This document shows, in pieces, positions 42,823-55,483 of a stretch of 64,000 nt of DNA; the stretch's first letter is position 1; the number at the start of each line of letters is the position of its first letter. Position numbers and translations under genes: made by a program. The notes under the pieces are model-generated. The model was not told the DNA's origin, made no database searches, and saw only the letters and a list, made by a program, of their open reading frames with translations. This stretch comes from Phoma sp. XZ068. Taxonomy: Eukaryota; Ascomycota; Dothideomycetes; Pleosporales; Didymellaceae. The stretch spans positions 558,001 through 622,000 of the forward strand of contig RBKR01000013.1 of the NCBI GenBank assembly GCA_004835665.1, in the 5' to 3' direction.

Positions 42823-44353
42823 CTAGCTTGTTGCTGGAGATGGCGGAGCTGTGATCGTACGCTGGTCGTCATCTTCGTCATCCTGGAGCTGTTGCTGATA
42901 AACGTTGTCGTTGTTGGCGTTGAACAGCTGGGCGCCATGCTGTAATCCCTGCTGATCTTGACCAAGACCGTAGGCGTAAGCATGGTAATGGTAACCAGGC
43001 ATTTGGTGGCTATGAAGGTTGCCAAAGGCTGGTTGCTGGAGTGTGTGGAAAACATTTTCCTTGTTGTCATAGTGGAAGGGGTCATTAGGTGACTTGTATG
43101 AACTGAGTCCCGGCAATGGTGATGGAGAAGCCTGGTGCCCGAAGCCTGAGGTAAGGTAGTTGAAGCTGGCTGGCTGAGTGAAGGACAACTCATTGTCCTG
43201 AAAGACATCGAAAGCTCGTTTACGCTTGGGAGCGCGATCGCCAACGCCAAAGTCGTAGCCCGTGCGGCCATGTTTCTCATCATATTGACTGCGGGCTTGG
43301 AATGGGAACATACGAGCTTGAACGCCCGGTCGAGACCGACGAGCGATGTTGGGGTCCAAGCCCGCAAGAGCAGGCCGTGAAAGCACAGGCCGAGGGCTTT
43401 CAGTCTTGATTGCAATATCTTCCTCGTCATCGAACACGGAGCTGGAGATTCTTCGCTGTCGTTTGAACGAGCCATGAGGTGTGAATATGAGTTCAGTAGC
43501 TTCCACATCCTGCGAGTTGAGCTCCAGTTGCTCGACGACTGAGTGGTCCTTCTTCTGATTTCTCTTGCGCCGCATCTCTGGAGTGGCAGAGTCAAAGATA
43601 TCCATGCCGGGCCAGTATACACCCTTCAGTTTGGTGCTTTCACTAACAGCCATAGTATCCTCAGCCAGCTCGGGGGCTTCATCCTCAATGGCACAGGTGT
43701 CCTCTGCAGTGTACTGGTGTCGCCTTCTTGGTCGCTCGCTGGGGTCTGAGTACTCGCTCGAAGTCTCGTAGTCCGGATTTGTGAAGCTACGGGAGCTGGC
43801 TCGAGAATCCGTCGGCCAGTATTGCAAGTGAGACGCAAAGGCTCTGTGACGCAGGACGGGACCGGGCTGGAGTGTAGGTGTATGTGTGGGAGTAACAGAA
43901 TCTGGTTCTACCTTGATAACCTGTTGTTCTGAGAGACGCGGATCGAGAAGACCGCCGACTGCGGGACGACGAGCTGGACGTGGGACGGGAGCCTCAATCC
44001 TTGGGGCTGGAGTCGCACGAGCTGCAGCGAGTGCAATATTAGTAATGGCCTCGACTGCACCGTGCAGGGGAAGGAGTAAGGACTGTACCAGCAGGCCTGG
44101 CACGCGTGCGGCGCTTGTCCTTCTGATTCATCCGGTCTGACATGAGTTCCTCGACATTCCAGTCGGCATACCATCGGTCGTAGGTGTCGATGATGCGGCG
44201 CGAGGCATCTTCGTGCGTCGAACGAACCTTGACCTTGTAGTAGTTGGACAAGTGGCCCTTGCTGGCGATGTGTGTGAGTAGATGGGAGACATCGCTGAAG
44301 TTTGGCTTCTTGGGGCAGATGTTGCATAGTAGTGGTATATTGTCGGACGCCAT
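42823..44353 (-). CDS. Atypical C2H2 zinc-finger protein
   Basis: Exon 1 is 44353..44089 and exon 2 is 44021..42823; the 67-nt intron has a GTACAG donor and a TTACTAATA branch; 487 residues. Near the N-terminus, C10-x2-C13-x14-H28-x5-H34 (CNIC...HLLTHIASKGH) forms a C2H2-like finger with wider than usual spacing. A helix containing TYDRWYADWNVEELMSDRM follows. The rest is disordered, with basic patches such as RRKRNQKK and KRQRR that could be nuclear localisation signals, and a Gln/His/Tyr-rich C-terminus. The protein is probably a nuclear regulator. I recognise the N-terminal finger as typical of unnamed fungal proteins but cannot give it a target. Confidence 0.82.
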
Positions 44354-44984
44354 TGCAGCACGATGCAGCGAGGCAGTGTGTTGGTAAGGAGCGTAATAGG
44401 TGCGGGCAAACTCAAGGTGAAAGGACAATGCTTGCAACGCAATGGTGCACAAAGGAGCGAGACGAAAGGAGCGTGTTGAGTGTGTACAGCAGGAGGAGTG
44501 GTGGTTGCGGGAAGCCTGCAGATGGGAGAGCTGGGGCACACAAACGGCTGCCAGTCACTGCCGCAGCTTCATGGCCGTCTCTTGCTGTGAAAGAAAGATG
44601 AGAAGGAGAGCTGCATGAGAATCCCTCTTGTGGAGACTGAGGGAAGGAGGCTGCTGTGCAGGAGAGAAGGAAGAGATTTGTAGTACTGGTTTGGCAGTTA
44701 GAGCACGTGGACAACCCCAGCCATGGCCCAAACAGGCAGCACCGTTACTTTTCTCTGGCTTTGTATCTCACGCCTCATTTGTCAGGAAGCGTGAGGTATT
44801 AGATAGCGAGAGTTTACTCTACGCGGGGAGGTGAACGTGAAGCTTGAAGTGCGCTTTAGAGTGCCCAAATGGAGCCTCCACCAGTCACGCTCGTTGTCAC
44901 ATACCGCACGGTTCAATCAGACCAACAGCACAGAAACAGCAAAGTCTTACCGTGGTGGCGCACAATTACATTTTTACTCGCATT
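44354..44984. other. Intergenic region upstream of the C2H2-type gene
   Basis: 631 bp between the C2H2 gene start and the BET2 stop. Contains the promoter of the former. No specific element is recognised. Confidence 0.45.
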
Positions 44985-46206
44985 TTACTTGCCCAAGCAC
45001 CGTCTTGTCACGGCTCGAGGCATGCAGCTGCTGTGGCGTCAGTGTCGTCCTTGTCGAGCATTTCAAGATCAACTTACTATACGGGATCTACTTCCTCTAA
45101 CCCAGGGTACCTGAGCAGACTAAGTCCTGCAATGCCAAAGACTGTGTGGAAGACATCGACCATGTCTCCAGGTCGATCAGCCAGACCACCCAATTCAGGG
45201 TCCTGTTTTTGTCAGCTCTGTGTCACTGCAAGGCTCGATGATCCTGACCTGGCATTGCAGAATGAACTGCGTCAACTTCTCGCCGTCGATCCAGTGAAGC
45301 TTGTTTAACATGGCCATGCTGCTCATCACCCACCAGCTGTAGCAGACGTCTTCCTTCTTCTCGGGCCTCCCGTTCAAGCCACCGTTCTTGAGTTGTCGTT
45401 CGCTTAGCCAAGCTCCCAATTTCTCTTGATCTACCAGATCAAGCCTTCCCGCGATGGTCAATGCTCCAACACACGTAAACACCTGACCTGAGTGAGATTC
45501 GGCTCCGGGACTGGTTCCATAACCGCCGTCGAAGTTGGCGCAGGAATGAACGTGCCGAACCGCCTTGTCCACATCGACCAGATCGAGCAGGCCCATGAGA
45601 GATAAGGCGTTCAAGGCACCATACAGGAAGCGGGTGTCTTGTTCTCCCCATTCATCCCCTGCAAACGTTCCTGTCTCAGGGTCCTGAAGATCTGCAATGA
45701 CTGCAAATCATGAGCATTGACAGCGAGACACGGGTTTCAGAGTAAACGCACATTTGGCAACCTTCTGGCGCCCGTCTTTGATGCGCTCTTCAAACTCGTC
45801 AAATGCATCAAGGGTTGCTAGAATCTGCACAGCACTGACCGTGTAGAGCATGTGGGCATCATGTCCCGGAGCAGCGCCGAAACCACCATTTGGGTGCAGA
45901 CACGAGCACACATAATCTAGCATTTCGCCGCGCGGGAGGGCGTCCGGATGCCCCAGCAGGTGCAGAGCAGTCAGTCCCCAGTACAGGCCATTGAGACGCA
46001 GGTGCTCCGTGAGCCAGTACTCGAGCTCGTCTTTGCGCTGGAGCGGGTCAGCGCGGCGATCGTGCGGTGGCTGCGTGCAACTCTGTGAACATGGCACGCA
46101 CCGTGTCGAGGCTCTGAATATAGCGGACGTGTTTGTCCACGAAGAGCTGCATTTCGGCAGGCATGTTGCTCACGCCTGCGCGACCCGGACCTGAGACCAG
46201 CGACAT
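44985..46206 (-). CDS. BET2: Rab geranylgeranyltransferase (GGTase-II) beta subunit
   Basis: Five exons: 46206..46102, 46037..45752, 45700..45249, 45202..45078 and 45027..44985, giving 336 residues. Prenyltransferase beta repeats are clear: LNGLYWGLTALHLLG, HPNGGFGAAPGHDAHMLYTV, NFDGGYGTSPGAESHSGQVF and NGGLNGRPEKKEDVCYSWWV. The Asp-Val-Cys of the last and His of DVFHTVFG fit the zinc ligands. The terminal exon, found only by splicing, restores the family ending DPVYCMPRAV. With an alpha subunit and Rep, the enzyme attaches geranylgeranyl groups to Rab GTPases. The gene is divergent from the RhoGAP gene across 1.6 kb. Confidence 0.95.
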
Positions 46207-47791
46207 GGCGGGCGGTTGAGACTTGGGAGTCGATGGTGTGGAGAAGGCCCAACACAGTAGTTTCGACGCGTCTGGCGGGCGCAAGGCACCCCTGCACGCG
46301 GGCGCGCTTGGCACACACCTTTTGCACGATGAAGCTCACACTGCGACAGCCCAAGCAGCGGACGCATCGTCTTGAAATAGTCGCACATGGCGCGCCCTCA
46401 CCGCCAGACGCAGCGCAGAGCCAGCGCCGATGGCTGCTCGGGCTGCACGCTCCGGCGCAGCCACCGGCGGGCGAGGAAACTGCGCTGCCTCGCAGCCTAC
46501 TTATTTGCGAGTTCGTACCAGCGGCGGGCCGTGCGCTCTGTCACCGCGGTCGGGATTCAGGTACAGGAACGCGGCGCAAATCGTTGCCGCTGCCGTCTCT
46601 CCTGCCTCTTGCAGGTCGCAGTTCGGGCGTGCGCTGAGACGTGAGCGATCCCCGCCCAACGCTGTCGCACTGCACCGTGTCTCCATTGTGTGCGCTGGGC
46701 GACGACTCCAGCACCTGTCTCTCTGCACCCCTCGTGACGCAGCCCCTCGAACCGCACCCCGTCCCCTGCGCCGTCGCTCCTCAATAACGGGCGACTAACG
46801 CTGTAGTCAGGGCCGCACGTTTGCTGAGCCCCAAAATAGCTCCACCGTCCGAGCGAACGCCTGCCCGTCCCAGAGCGACACGCCCGCTATCAACCTGGTG
46901 AGCGCAGCACTCGTCCGCACGCAGACACCACGGCCACCGCAGCTTGTGCGTGTCTTTGTTTTCCCCCGTTGCCCTTGTCGACGCTGCGAGTGCAGGTGTG
47001 AAGTGGGTAAGTGATGCGTGGACGCCAGCGCCGAGCCGCCTGCTCCCCTCCAGCGCCTCTGCGCTTCTTTGTTCGACGCTCGTTGGCCGGCCCAATGTTG
47101 CACAGCAGGTCGCCCCGTAGCGCTGCCGGCCCCTTTCACGTTCCGCAACCACTGCTGACTGTAGCCCAGGCTGTCGCTTGCTGTACCTGCCGCCGCCGAC
47201 CCTCGACGTCCTGTAGCCGTGTAGACGGGCTGTCTGTGTAGAGAGACGACAGTCGCTGGTTGCACGCGCGCCGCACACCGAGGCCCTGACCACGCACACC
47301 TGCGTCCTCCTCCTCACCCTGCCTGCGCGCTCCAGCCTCGAGTCCTCGCCGCCGACGCATCGGTGCACGCCTGCAGACCGCGCTGGCCAGGGGACACGAC
47401 GACTCCACCAGGGCTCTCGAGGTTCGTACCACCTTCCGCGCCCTTTATCCCGCTGCACCTGGCCAGCAACCTTTCCCATGTCCCGCACTTGCTGACAAGA
47501 TGGGCAGCAAACACAGACGCGTCGATAGCGCAACCGCTCCCCATCGTTTTCCCGCGAGTTCCGCGACCCATGCATCGTATTCACTAAGACCTGCCGTACC
47601 CCTCTCTCGTGCGCCGCTCCGCTCCCTCGAACGCACTCCCGCCAGCCCGCACTTCGAGGTCATCGCAGAGGAGTGTCCTTTCGCTGAGGTACTTCGCCCG
47701 CAGTCCACGGACAGCCTGACCGTACAAGACTTTGGACGAGACGCTAAGCGGACAGTAGCACAAGGACAAGCCGCGTAAACAAGTTCGCAAG
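46207..47791. other. Divergent region upstream of BET2 and the RhoGAP gene
   Basis: About 1.6 kb, GC-rich from 46390 to 47480, with pyrimidine-rich tracts. Long open frames on both strands (for example 46781-47584 minus) code for Arg/Cys-rich peptides without motifs and are judged non-coding. It probably includes a long 5' leader for the RhoGAP mRNA. Confidence 0.5.
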
Positions 47792-49970
47792 ATGCCGAAA
47801 TCATCGACATTGTCGCTCGCCATGCGGTCCAAGTCAGGAGGAAAGGACAGCAGCAACGCGCCCATGAGTCCACAGAGCCCTCGGTCGCCGAGCATACCAG
47901 AGTTCGCATCCCCCCACGCACCGTTTCACAATATGCCCGAGTCGCCCGCGTCACCAAAACCACGAAAAGACACCAAGAACATATTTTCAAACTTCACTGC
48001 ATCCAAGTCCTCGTCACGATTGAATACGCAAGAAAGCTCCAACCGGCAACACCCCACGCAGCAACCGTCACCAACGCTGTACACCAACGGACGAGGTGGC
48101 TCTTCGACACCAGATCTAAGCCGCCCCGTTCGAACACCCAACTCTGATGGTGCGCACTACACCAAGTCCAGAAAGGATAGAGCGCTGACTTCTGCAGACA
48201 ACCGTTCGGAGATAGTTCGTCTCGACCAACACACCGGTTCGAGCAAGTCGACCGAATCAGATGCTCATGCGGACTCGACGAAGACAAAGGGGACAAAGAC
48301 CAAAAAGCAAGGTACGCTCTTTCGCTCAAAGTCGATCAAGGGAGACGAGCATGCAACTTCCCGTAGCAAGCTTAACAAAGCCCCTCCTGGCCAGCTCTCA
48401 CCAGATGCAGGAGCAACTTGGACTACTACGAACGGAGACGGCACCCCGCTTAAGAACGCACCTATGGACAAAGGAAAGACCTGGGGAAACAAGTCTTCAT
48501 TTGGAAAGCTACGAACCCATTCGGCTGATCGCCACGATACAGCCCAGTTGGTGCATCGCGATGTTGACAATACCTCGACCGGCCCAAGAAGGGATAAGAA
48601 CGAACAGGCTTCGTTACAATCCAGCTCCTATAACGATAACAAAGGTGCTTCACTGATGTCGAGTCTTGGATCTGGTGCTCGCAAGATGGGCGACAAGATG
48701 GACTCGGCTCGGAAAGGCATTTTTGGCAAGTTGGGACGCAGCCACAGCAACCACGAAAGCCCTACACACGTATCCAACGAACCATACGTATACAAGGTCA
48801 TTCATACACCGCTTGTCGAACAAACAAGGTTGACCAGGATATCGTCGAGGTTGGAGCAGTCCAGGGACAAGACAGAATTCTGGATGCCAGCGCTGCCGTG
48901 GCGTTGCATCGATTATCTGAACATGCGAGGTTGCGAAGAGGAAGGTTTGTACCGTGTTCCTGGTTCTGCTCAGCAAGTCAGGTACTATGAGCGAAAGTTC
49001 GACCAAGGTGAGTTTTGATCTTCAGGTACTCAGGATCGTTCACTAACGCTCAACAGACCGCGATATTGACCTCATCTCTGACGACAACCTGAACGACCCT
49101 AACGTCATCGGGTCGTTATTCAAGAACTGGCTGCGTCAACTACCAGATGAGATCTTCCCAAAGGCAATTCAGCACCGCATTCAGCAAGAGTGTCAGGGCG
49201 CCAAAACGACGCCTCAGATGTTGAAGGACGAGCTTTCCAAGCTGCCTCCGTTTAACTATTACCTACTGTTTGCCATCACCTGCCACATCAGCCTTTTGCA
49301 CTCATGTTCAGAGTTCAACAAGATGAACTATAACAACTTGTGCATTTGCTTCCAGCCAGCCATCAAGATTGATGCTTTCTGCTTCCAGTTCCTTATCCTC
49401 GATTGGCGTAACTGCTGGCAGGGCTGTTGGACGGAGAAAGAATACTTGACCGAGGAGCTCAACTATTTGAGTGCTTTGGAGAATGAGAGCGCAGAGCCAC
49501 CACAGCCGACGCCCAGCCGCAACGGCCAATCACAACCATCTGGCAGGAGCAAGAGTTCACATGCGTCGCCTAACATTGCTCAGTCACGAAAGTCTACTTC
49601 AACGAGAAGCAACTCGGGTGATCACAGCAAGTCATCCGTTCGCGCTGTGTCCTCAGACAGGAATGGACGCGCTACTCCACCTAATCCTCCTCCCAGGGAT
49701 GCAGATGTACCCCCTCAATCCGCGCCACGCCTACGCGGTGAGCATCGCGAGTATGATTCTTTGGCAGAAAGAGCCATATCGACATCGGACGGACTCAACA
49801 TTCGGGGCGGCCCTACGCGTACACCTCCTTCCGCCAGTACAAAAAATTCAGTCGACGGAAGCGATGGCGCGACACCAACACAAGCAGTGCATAGCCGTGG
49901 ACCTTCGGATACGCAATTTCGTTTGGACCTGAGCAACCCGCCCAGCTCACCTTTTAATATCAAGTTTTAA
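47792..49970 (+). CDS. Rho GTPase-activating protein (RhoGAP)
   Basis: Exon 1 is 47792-49007 and exon 2 is 49057-49970; the 49-nt intron (GTGAGT...CAACAG) gives 709 residues. The RhoGAP domain covers about residues 333-540: EEEGLYRVPGSAQQV holds the arginine finger (near 387), IGSLFKNWLRQLPDEIFP carries the conserved Lys and Leu-Pro, and MNYNNLCICFQPAI forms the C-terminal helix with the usual asparagines. The first 330 residues are Ser/Lys-rich and disordered; so are the last 170, which contain Pro-rich runs. It should speed GTP hydrolysis by a Rho-family GTPase and so act in polarity or cell-wall signalling. No BAR, LIM or PH domain is present. Confidence 0.92.
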
Positions 49971-50771
49971 TGGATGGACGGAGACATGGCGGATTTTGTA
50001 CGCGCATGAGACGACGAAAAGGGTGGTTGGATCTGGTCTTCAAGTTTCGCATTTTCTGTTGGTTTGTGAGCTGCCACGAGGTTCGCGATACCCATGCACC
50101 AATTATTTTTGGACTCGTGGCGGTTAGTCTTTGGTTGACTGTTTGTATCTTCGTATCAGCGGTGGAGTTGGGCCATATTCTTGTTAGCTGCGACTTGTTG
50201 CATTCTGCCATACTGCTGCATTGAGGCGTTATTTCTGGTCAGCGAGGGGTTAGCATCTAGTGGACAGGATAGAGGGTATTGTACGATATGCAGAGGCCGA
50301 GCGGTGAGCAGAAATGAAACAATCCCCCAAGGGTTAACAAGTTTTGGCGCTTGAGAGGCTCAAATGCAGTTAAGGTGCAGGGATGTCCATTGGCTGCTTG
50401 CGTCCCCATGGGCGTTAGTCCAGGAAACTGGTGTTGTTGAGCGGGAGCCCCACGCCAATGACGTCTGGCGTGCAAGTGCGGCTCCTCCAGTCTTCAGGGC
50501 TGGTCTGGGTCGCGCCTCGCAGTGCTGATCGCATACATCCGCGTCTTTTGCACACGTCGGCAGCTCTTGCTTTCCTCCTCATACAGAGGGCAATTGTCCC
50601 TCGGCGCCTGCGTGTGAAGCCTAGCAAAGTGTTTACTCGATCGATTGAGCGCCTCGCCCTCCTCCACACCACCATTCCCCCCAATCCCGCCCTATTGCTA
50701 TCGCAAGAAATCTCTTATACCTTTAAGGCCACTGTTTACCTGACTACCTCCCGGGTACCTCATCCACAGCC
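49971..50771. other. Intergenic region RhoGAP to GDB1
   Basis: 801 bp containing the RhoGAP 3' end and the GDB1 promoter. A pyrimidine-rich section lies at about 50660-50760 just before the start. No gene or repeat is seen. Confidence 0.45.
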
Positions 50772-53700
50772 ATGTCTGCACAATCGCCCCAGGCCGTGTA
50801 TTTGCTGCCATTGACAGATGCCGGCGCACCTGACGTGCCGGGCACCTACATCTACCTCCCTCCACCCAGCGAACCTGCATACTGCGTGCGCTTCCAGATC
50901 CAAGGCACGAGCTCGATATGTCGTCAAGGAAGCCTTTGGGTGAACATCCCAGCGAAGGGTGACAAGTTCAGTCGCAGTCATTACCGCGAGTACAAGTAAG
51001 CATTTGAGTATGTCACACTTTGAGGCAAATTACTAACAACGCCCACAGACTGAAGCCCGACTTCAATGGGATTACCGAGATCGACGTTCCTATCTACGAG
51101 GCCAATGCTTACTCTTTCTATACAACCTACACACCGCTGCCTCAGTGGTCGTTCACAGATGTTGCGACACCAGAACCTACACGAACGCCCACATACTATA
51201 TCGATGTTTGCCCTCGCCTCACTCTTCAGGACGAGCAGCTGCCGATTGAGGCTGTCTCGTTGTTTTCTGTCCTTTCCAAGTTCATGGGCAAATACCCCAC
51301 TGATTGGGACAACCACCTCCGAGGCATCAGCCAGCGTGGCTACAACATGGTGCACTTCACTCCACTCATGATCCGTGGAATCTCAAATTCGCCCTACAGC
51401 ATCTATGACCAGCTCGCGTTCGACTCGGCCTCTTTCCCCGATGGCGAGGCGGATGTTGCGCGCATGGTCCAGAAGATGCAGTCCGAGTACAACCTTCTTA
51501 GTATGACGGACGTTGTGTGGAACCACACTGCCAATAACAGCAAGTGGCTTGAGGCGCACCCAGAGGCCGGATACAATGTCGACACTGCACCATGGCTGCA
51601 ATCTGCGCTAGTCCTCGACACCGCGCTCCTCAAGTTCAGCAACGAGCTCAAAGCGCATGGCCTGCCCACCAAGTTCAACAACACTGAAGACCTTCTTAAG
51701 GTGATGGAAGTCATCAAGACAAAAGTGTTGGGTGACATCAAGCTGTGGGAATTCTACGTTATCGACGCAGAGAAGAGCGCCAACGCCATCACAGAGAAGT
51801 GGATAGCTGGCCAGGCCAAGTTTATCGATAACAGCTTTAGTGACGCTGGCCTTCGTGGCCTTGATGCTGTCAAAAACTGGTCTCTCAAGCAGAAGGCTGA
51901 TTGGCTGGTTGAGCATGCGCTGCAGGGCGGCGACCGGATGGGTGAGCGATTCCGCCGACACATCGATCCCGCAGTGGGTGCTGGCCTCTTATGCGCCCTG
52001 TTCGGTCGCTACGACAGTCGTACTGGCGACACACCCAACGAAAAGGCAGCTCGCGATGCCATTACCAGCATTTGCAACGAGGTCAACCTGCCCTTTTACC
52101 GTGAATACGACAGCGACAAGGCCGAGATTATGGAACAACTTTTCAATCGGATCAAGTATGTCCGGTTGGATGACCACGGCCCAAAGCTGGGTGAGGTTAC
52201 AGAGGCCGACCCGCTTATTGAGCCTTACTTCACTCGCCTACCATTGAACGAGACCACCAAGAAACATAACCCAGAGGCTCTTGCACTCGTCAATAACGGG
52301 TGGGTGTGGGCTGCTGATGCCATGAGGGACAATGCTGGACCCAAATCGCGTGCGTACCTGAGGAGAGAAGTCATTGTTTGGGGCGACTGCGTCAAGCTTC
52401 GATACGGTAATGGACCTGAGGACAACCCGTTCCTCTGGGACCACATGGCCAAGTACACACGTTTGATGGCGAAGTATTTCCAGGGCTTCCGCATTGATAA
52501 CTGCCACTCTACGCCGATCCATCTCGCCGAATACATGCTCGACCAGGCGCGACAAGTCAACCCTAACGTCTTCGTTGTGGCCGAACTTTTCTCTGGCTCG
52601 GAAGAGATGGACTTCAAATTCGTTATGCGTCTTGGTATTGCCTGCTTGATCCGCGAGGGAATGCAAGCCTGGAGCACCCAAGAGCTGAGCAGACTTGTTC
52701 ATCGACATGGTGGAGTGCCCATTGGTAGCTTTGAGACTGATGAAGTGCTGAACGCCGAGCAAGCGAACGGTGCGACTGATTCACCCCAAAGTCTTCCCAC
52801 CATCAAGAAGATCAAGCGTAGCCCTGTCCATGCACTCTTCATGGACTGCACGCACGATAACGAGACGCCCGCTCAGAAGCGTGATGCTCGCGATACCCTT
52901 CCTCAGGCCGCTTTGGTTGCCATGTGCGCTTGCGCAACTGGTAGCGTCTTCGGTTACGATGAGGTATACCCAGAGCTCATCGAACTTGTTCACGAGAAGC
53001 GACTCTACTCATCAAGTAACTCCACAGGAGGCTCTATCAAGCCGCAGGCTGGTGAAGGCGGTATTGGGGGCATCAGGAAGATCATCAACGACATTCACTA
53101 CAAGATGGGCAAGGAGGAGTATAATGAGACATACATTCACCACGACGAGGAGTACATCACTGTCCATCGAGTCAACCCTCACACCCGTAAGGGTTATTTC
53201 CTGATCGCTCACACCGCCTTCCCTGGTTACGGCAACGGTAACGGAGGCTTCGGAGAAACTAAGCTGCCAGGAACGAAAGCCAAACTCATTGGAAGCTGGA
53301 ACTTGGAAGTTGACAACAGTGCCGAAACACGCGCCCGGATCATTGGTGACAAGACAACCCTTCGTGGTCTACCCGCTCAGACGCACGATCTTGATGGCGT
53401 CAAAATCGAGGCCGATGGTGATTCGACGACAATCAGTATTCCAGAGAAGTTTCCACCTGGCAGTATCGCTCTCTTTGAGACATGGGTGCCAAGCGCTGAA
53501 CATGCTGATGGTCTTGACAAATATGTCACTAATGGCGCGCGTGCTGCGTTCCGCGACGTTAGTCTGACCGACCTGAACTACATTCTGTACAGATGCGACC
53601 CTGAAGAGAGGGATGCGACGGATAACAAAGACGGAGCATACAACGTGCCGGAACATGGCACTCTTGTGTACGCCGGTCTCCAAGGTTGGTGGAGTGTGCT

Positions 53701-55483
53701 TCGCGACATCGTGAACGACAACAACCTCGGCCATCCTCTTTGCAACCACCTTCGAGAGGGCCAATGGGCTCTTGACTATTGCGTTGGTCGTCTTGAACGC
53801 ATCTCAGACAAGAGAAGGTACCACAAAATCAGAGGCCCTGCGAAATGGTTGAAGGAGAGGTGCGACGCTATCCGCAAGCTGCCTAACTTTTTGCTGCCTC
53901 GTTACTTTGCTCTAGTCATTCAGACCGCATACAACGCTGCAATTGACCGGTCTATTGAGCTCATGGGCGACAATGTCCGTAATGGACAGCAGTTCTTGAA
54001 GAGTCTCGCGCTTGTCAGCATCCAAGTCACCGGTTACATGAACAGCGCCTCACTCTGGCCGGACAAGAGCGTTCCCAGTATGGCAGCTGGTCTCCCTCAT
54101 TTCGCGTATGACTGGGCTCGTTGCTGGGGCCGCGACATCACCATCTCCGCTCGTGGATTGTACATGGGCACCGGGCGCTACGCTGATGCGAAAGAGCACA
54201 TTCTTGCCTTTGCAAGCGTTCTGAAGCACGGCATGGTTCCCAACCTTCTGAGCGGCGGCAAGCTCCCCAGGTACAACTCACGAGATTCGGTTTGGTGGTT
54301 CCTGCAGAACATCCAAGACTATACCAAGATCGTCCCCAATGGTTTAGACCTTCTTCATGACAAAGCCAAGCGACGCTTCCTACCTTACGATGACACGTGG
54401 TTCCCTCACAACGACAAGCGAGCCTACTCTGTGTCTTCTACGATCGAGGATGTCATTCAAGAGGCGCTGCAGCGACACGCTTCTGGAATAGAGTTCCGTG
54501 AGTACGATGCCGGTCCAAACATCGACAGCCAAATGAAGTCGGAAGGGTTCAACATCAAGATCTGGACTGACTTCGAAACTGGGTTGATCTTCGGTGGTAA
54601 CCAGTTCAACTGTGGTACGTGGATGGACAAGATGGGCGAAAGTGAGAAGGCCGGCAGCAAGGGCGTACCTGGTACTCCCCGTGATGGCGCACCAGTTGAA
54701 ATGATTGGTATGCTCTACAGTACTGTCCGCTGGTGCTCAGACCTGTACGAACAGGGCAAGTTCAAGTACGAGGGCGTTACCCTGCCAGATGGCAAAACCA
54801 CCATCACCTACAAGGCCTGGGCCGAGAAGATCAAGACCAATTTCGAGCGTACCTTCTATGTCCCGCGCACACCAGAGGAAGATGGCGATTACGATGTTAA
54901 TTCTAGCATCATCAACCGTCGCGGTATCTACAAGGACCTGTACCGCTCTGGTAAAGAATACGAGGACTACCAGCTACGACCCAACTTCCCTGTCGCCATG
55001 TCTGTGGCGCCAGACCTCTTCGACCCTGAGCACGCTCTGTACGCTCTGCAAATGGCGGATCGCATCCTTCTCGGACCCCAGGGCATGAAGACGCTCGACC
55101 CTGGCGACCTCAACTACCGTGGTTACTACATCAACAGCGAGGACTCTACCGACTTCCACACATCGAAGGGCCGCAACTACCACCAGGGTCCTGAATGGGT
55201 CTGGCCCACTGGGTTCTTCCTCCGCGCAATGCTTAAATTCGATCTCAAGCGCCGCAAGACTGCTGAGGAGCGTGTTGAGAGCTACCAGCAGGTCACCCGC
55301 CGCCTAGCTGGCTGCATGAAGGCCATTCAGGAAAGCCCTTGGGCTGGTCTTACCGAGCTTACCCAGAAGAACGGAGAATTCTGCGGAGACTCGTGTCCCA
55401 CACAAGCGTGGTCTGCTAGCTGCATCATCGACTTGTTTCAGGATGCACGGGAGTACGAGCTTAGGGAGTCTTCGTCGGCCTGA
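50772..55483 (+). CDS. GDB1: Glycogen debranching enzyme
   Basis: Exon 1 is 50772-50995 and exon 2 is 51049-55483; the 53-nt intron (GTAAGC, ATTACTAAC branch) gives 1,552 residues, close to yeast Gdb1. The N-terminal half is a GH13-type 4-alpha-glucanotransferase: RGYNMVHFTPLMIRG, MTDVVWNHTANNS, FRIDNCHSTP (nucleophile Asp near 557), VVAELFSGSEE (acid/base Glu near 586) and FMDCTHDNETP. The C-terminal part is the GH133 amylo-alpha-1,6-glucosidase: YDWARCWGRDITIS (near 1096), GMVPNLLSGGK and GPEWVWPTGFFLRAM. It removes branch points so that glycogen phosphorylase can finish degrading glycogen in the cytosol. All key motifs are intact. AATAAA lies at 55618-55623. Confidence 0.97.

Noticed and set aside
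42630..43622. A 330-codon minus-strand frame
   Set aside because: It overlaps the C2H2-type gene in another frame on the same strand; only the other frame continues a zinc finger and keeps a coherent C-terminus.
46781..47584. A 267-codon minus-strand frame between BET2 and RhoGAP
   Set aside because: It is Arg/Cys/Ser-rich, lies in GC-rich leader DNA where both strands are open, and shows no domain.
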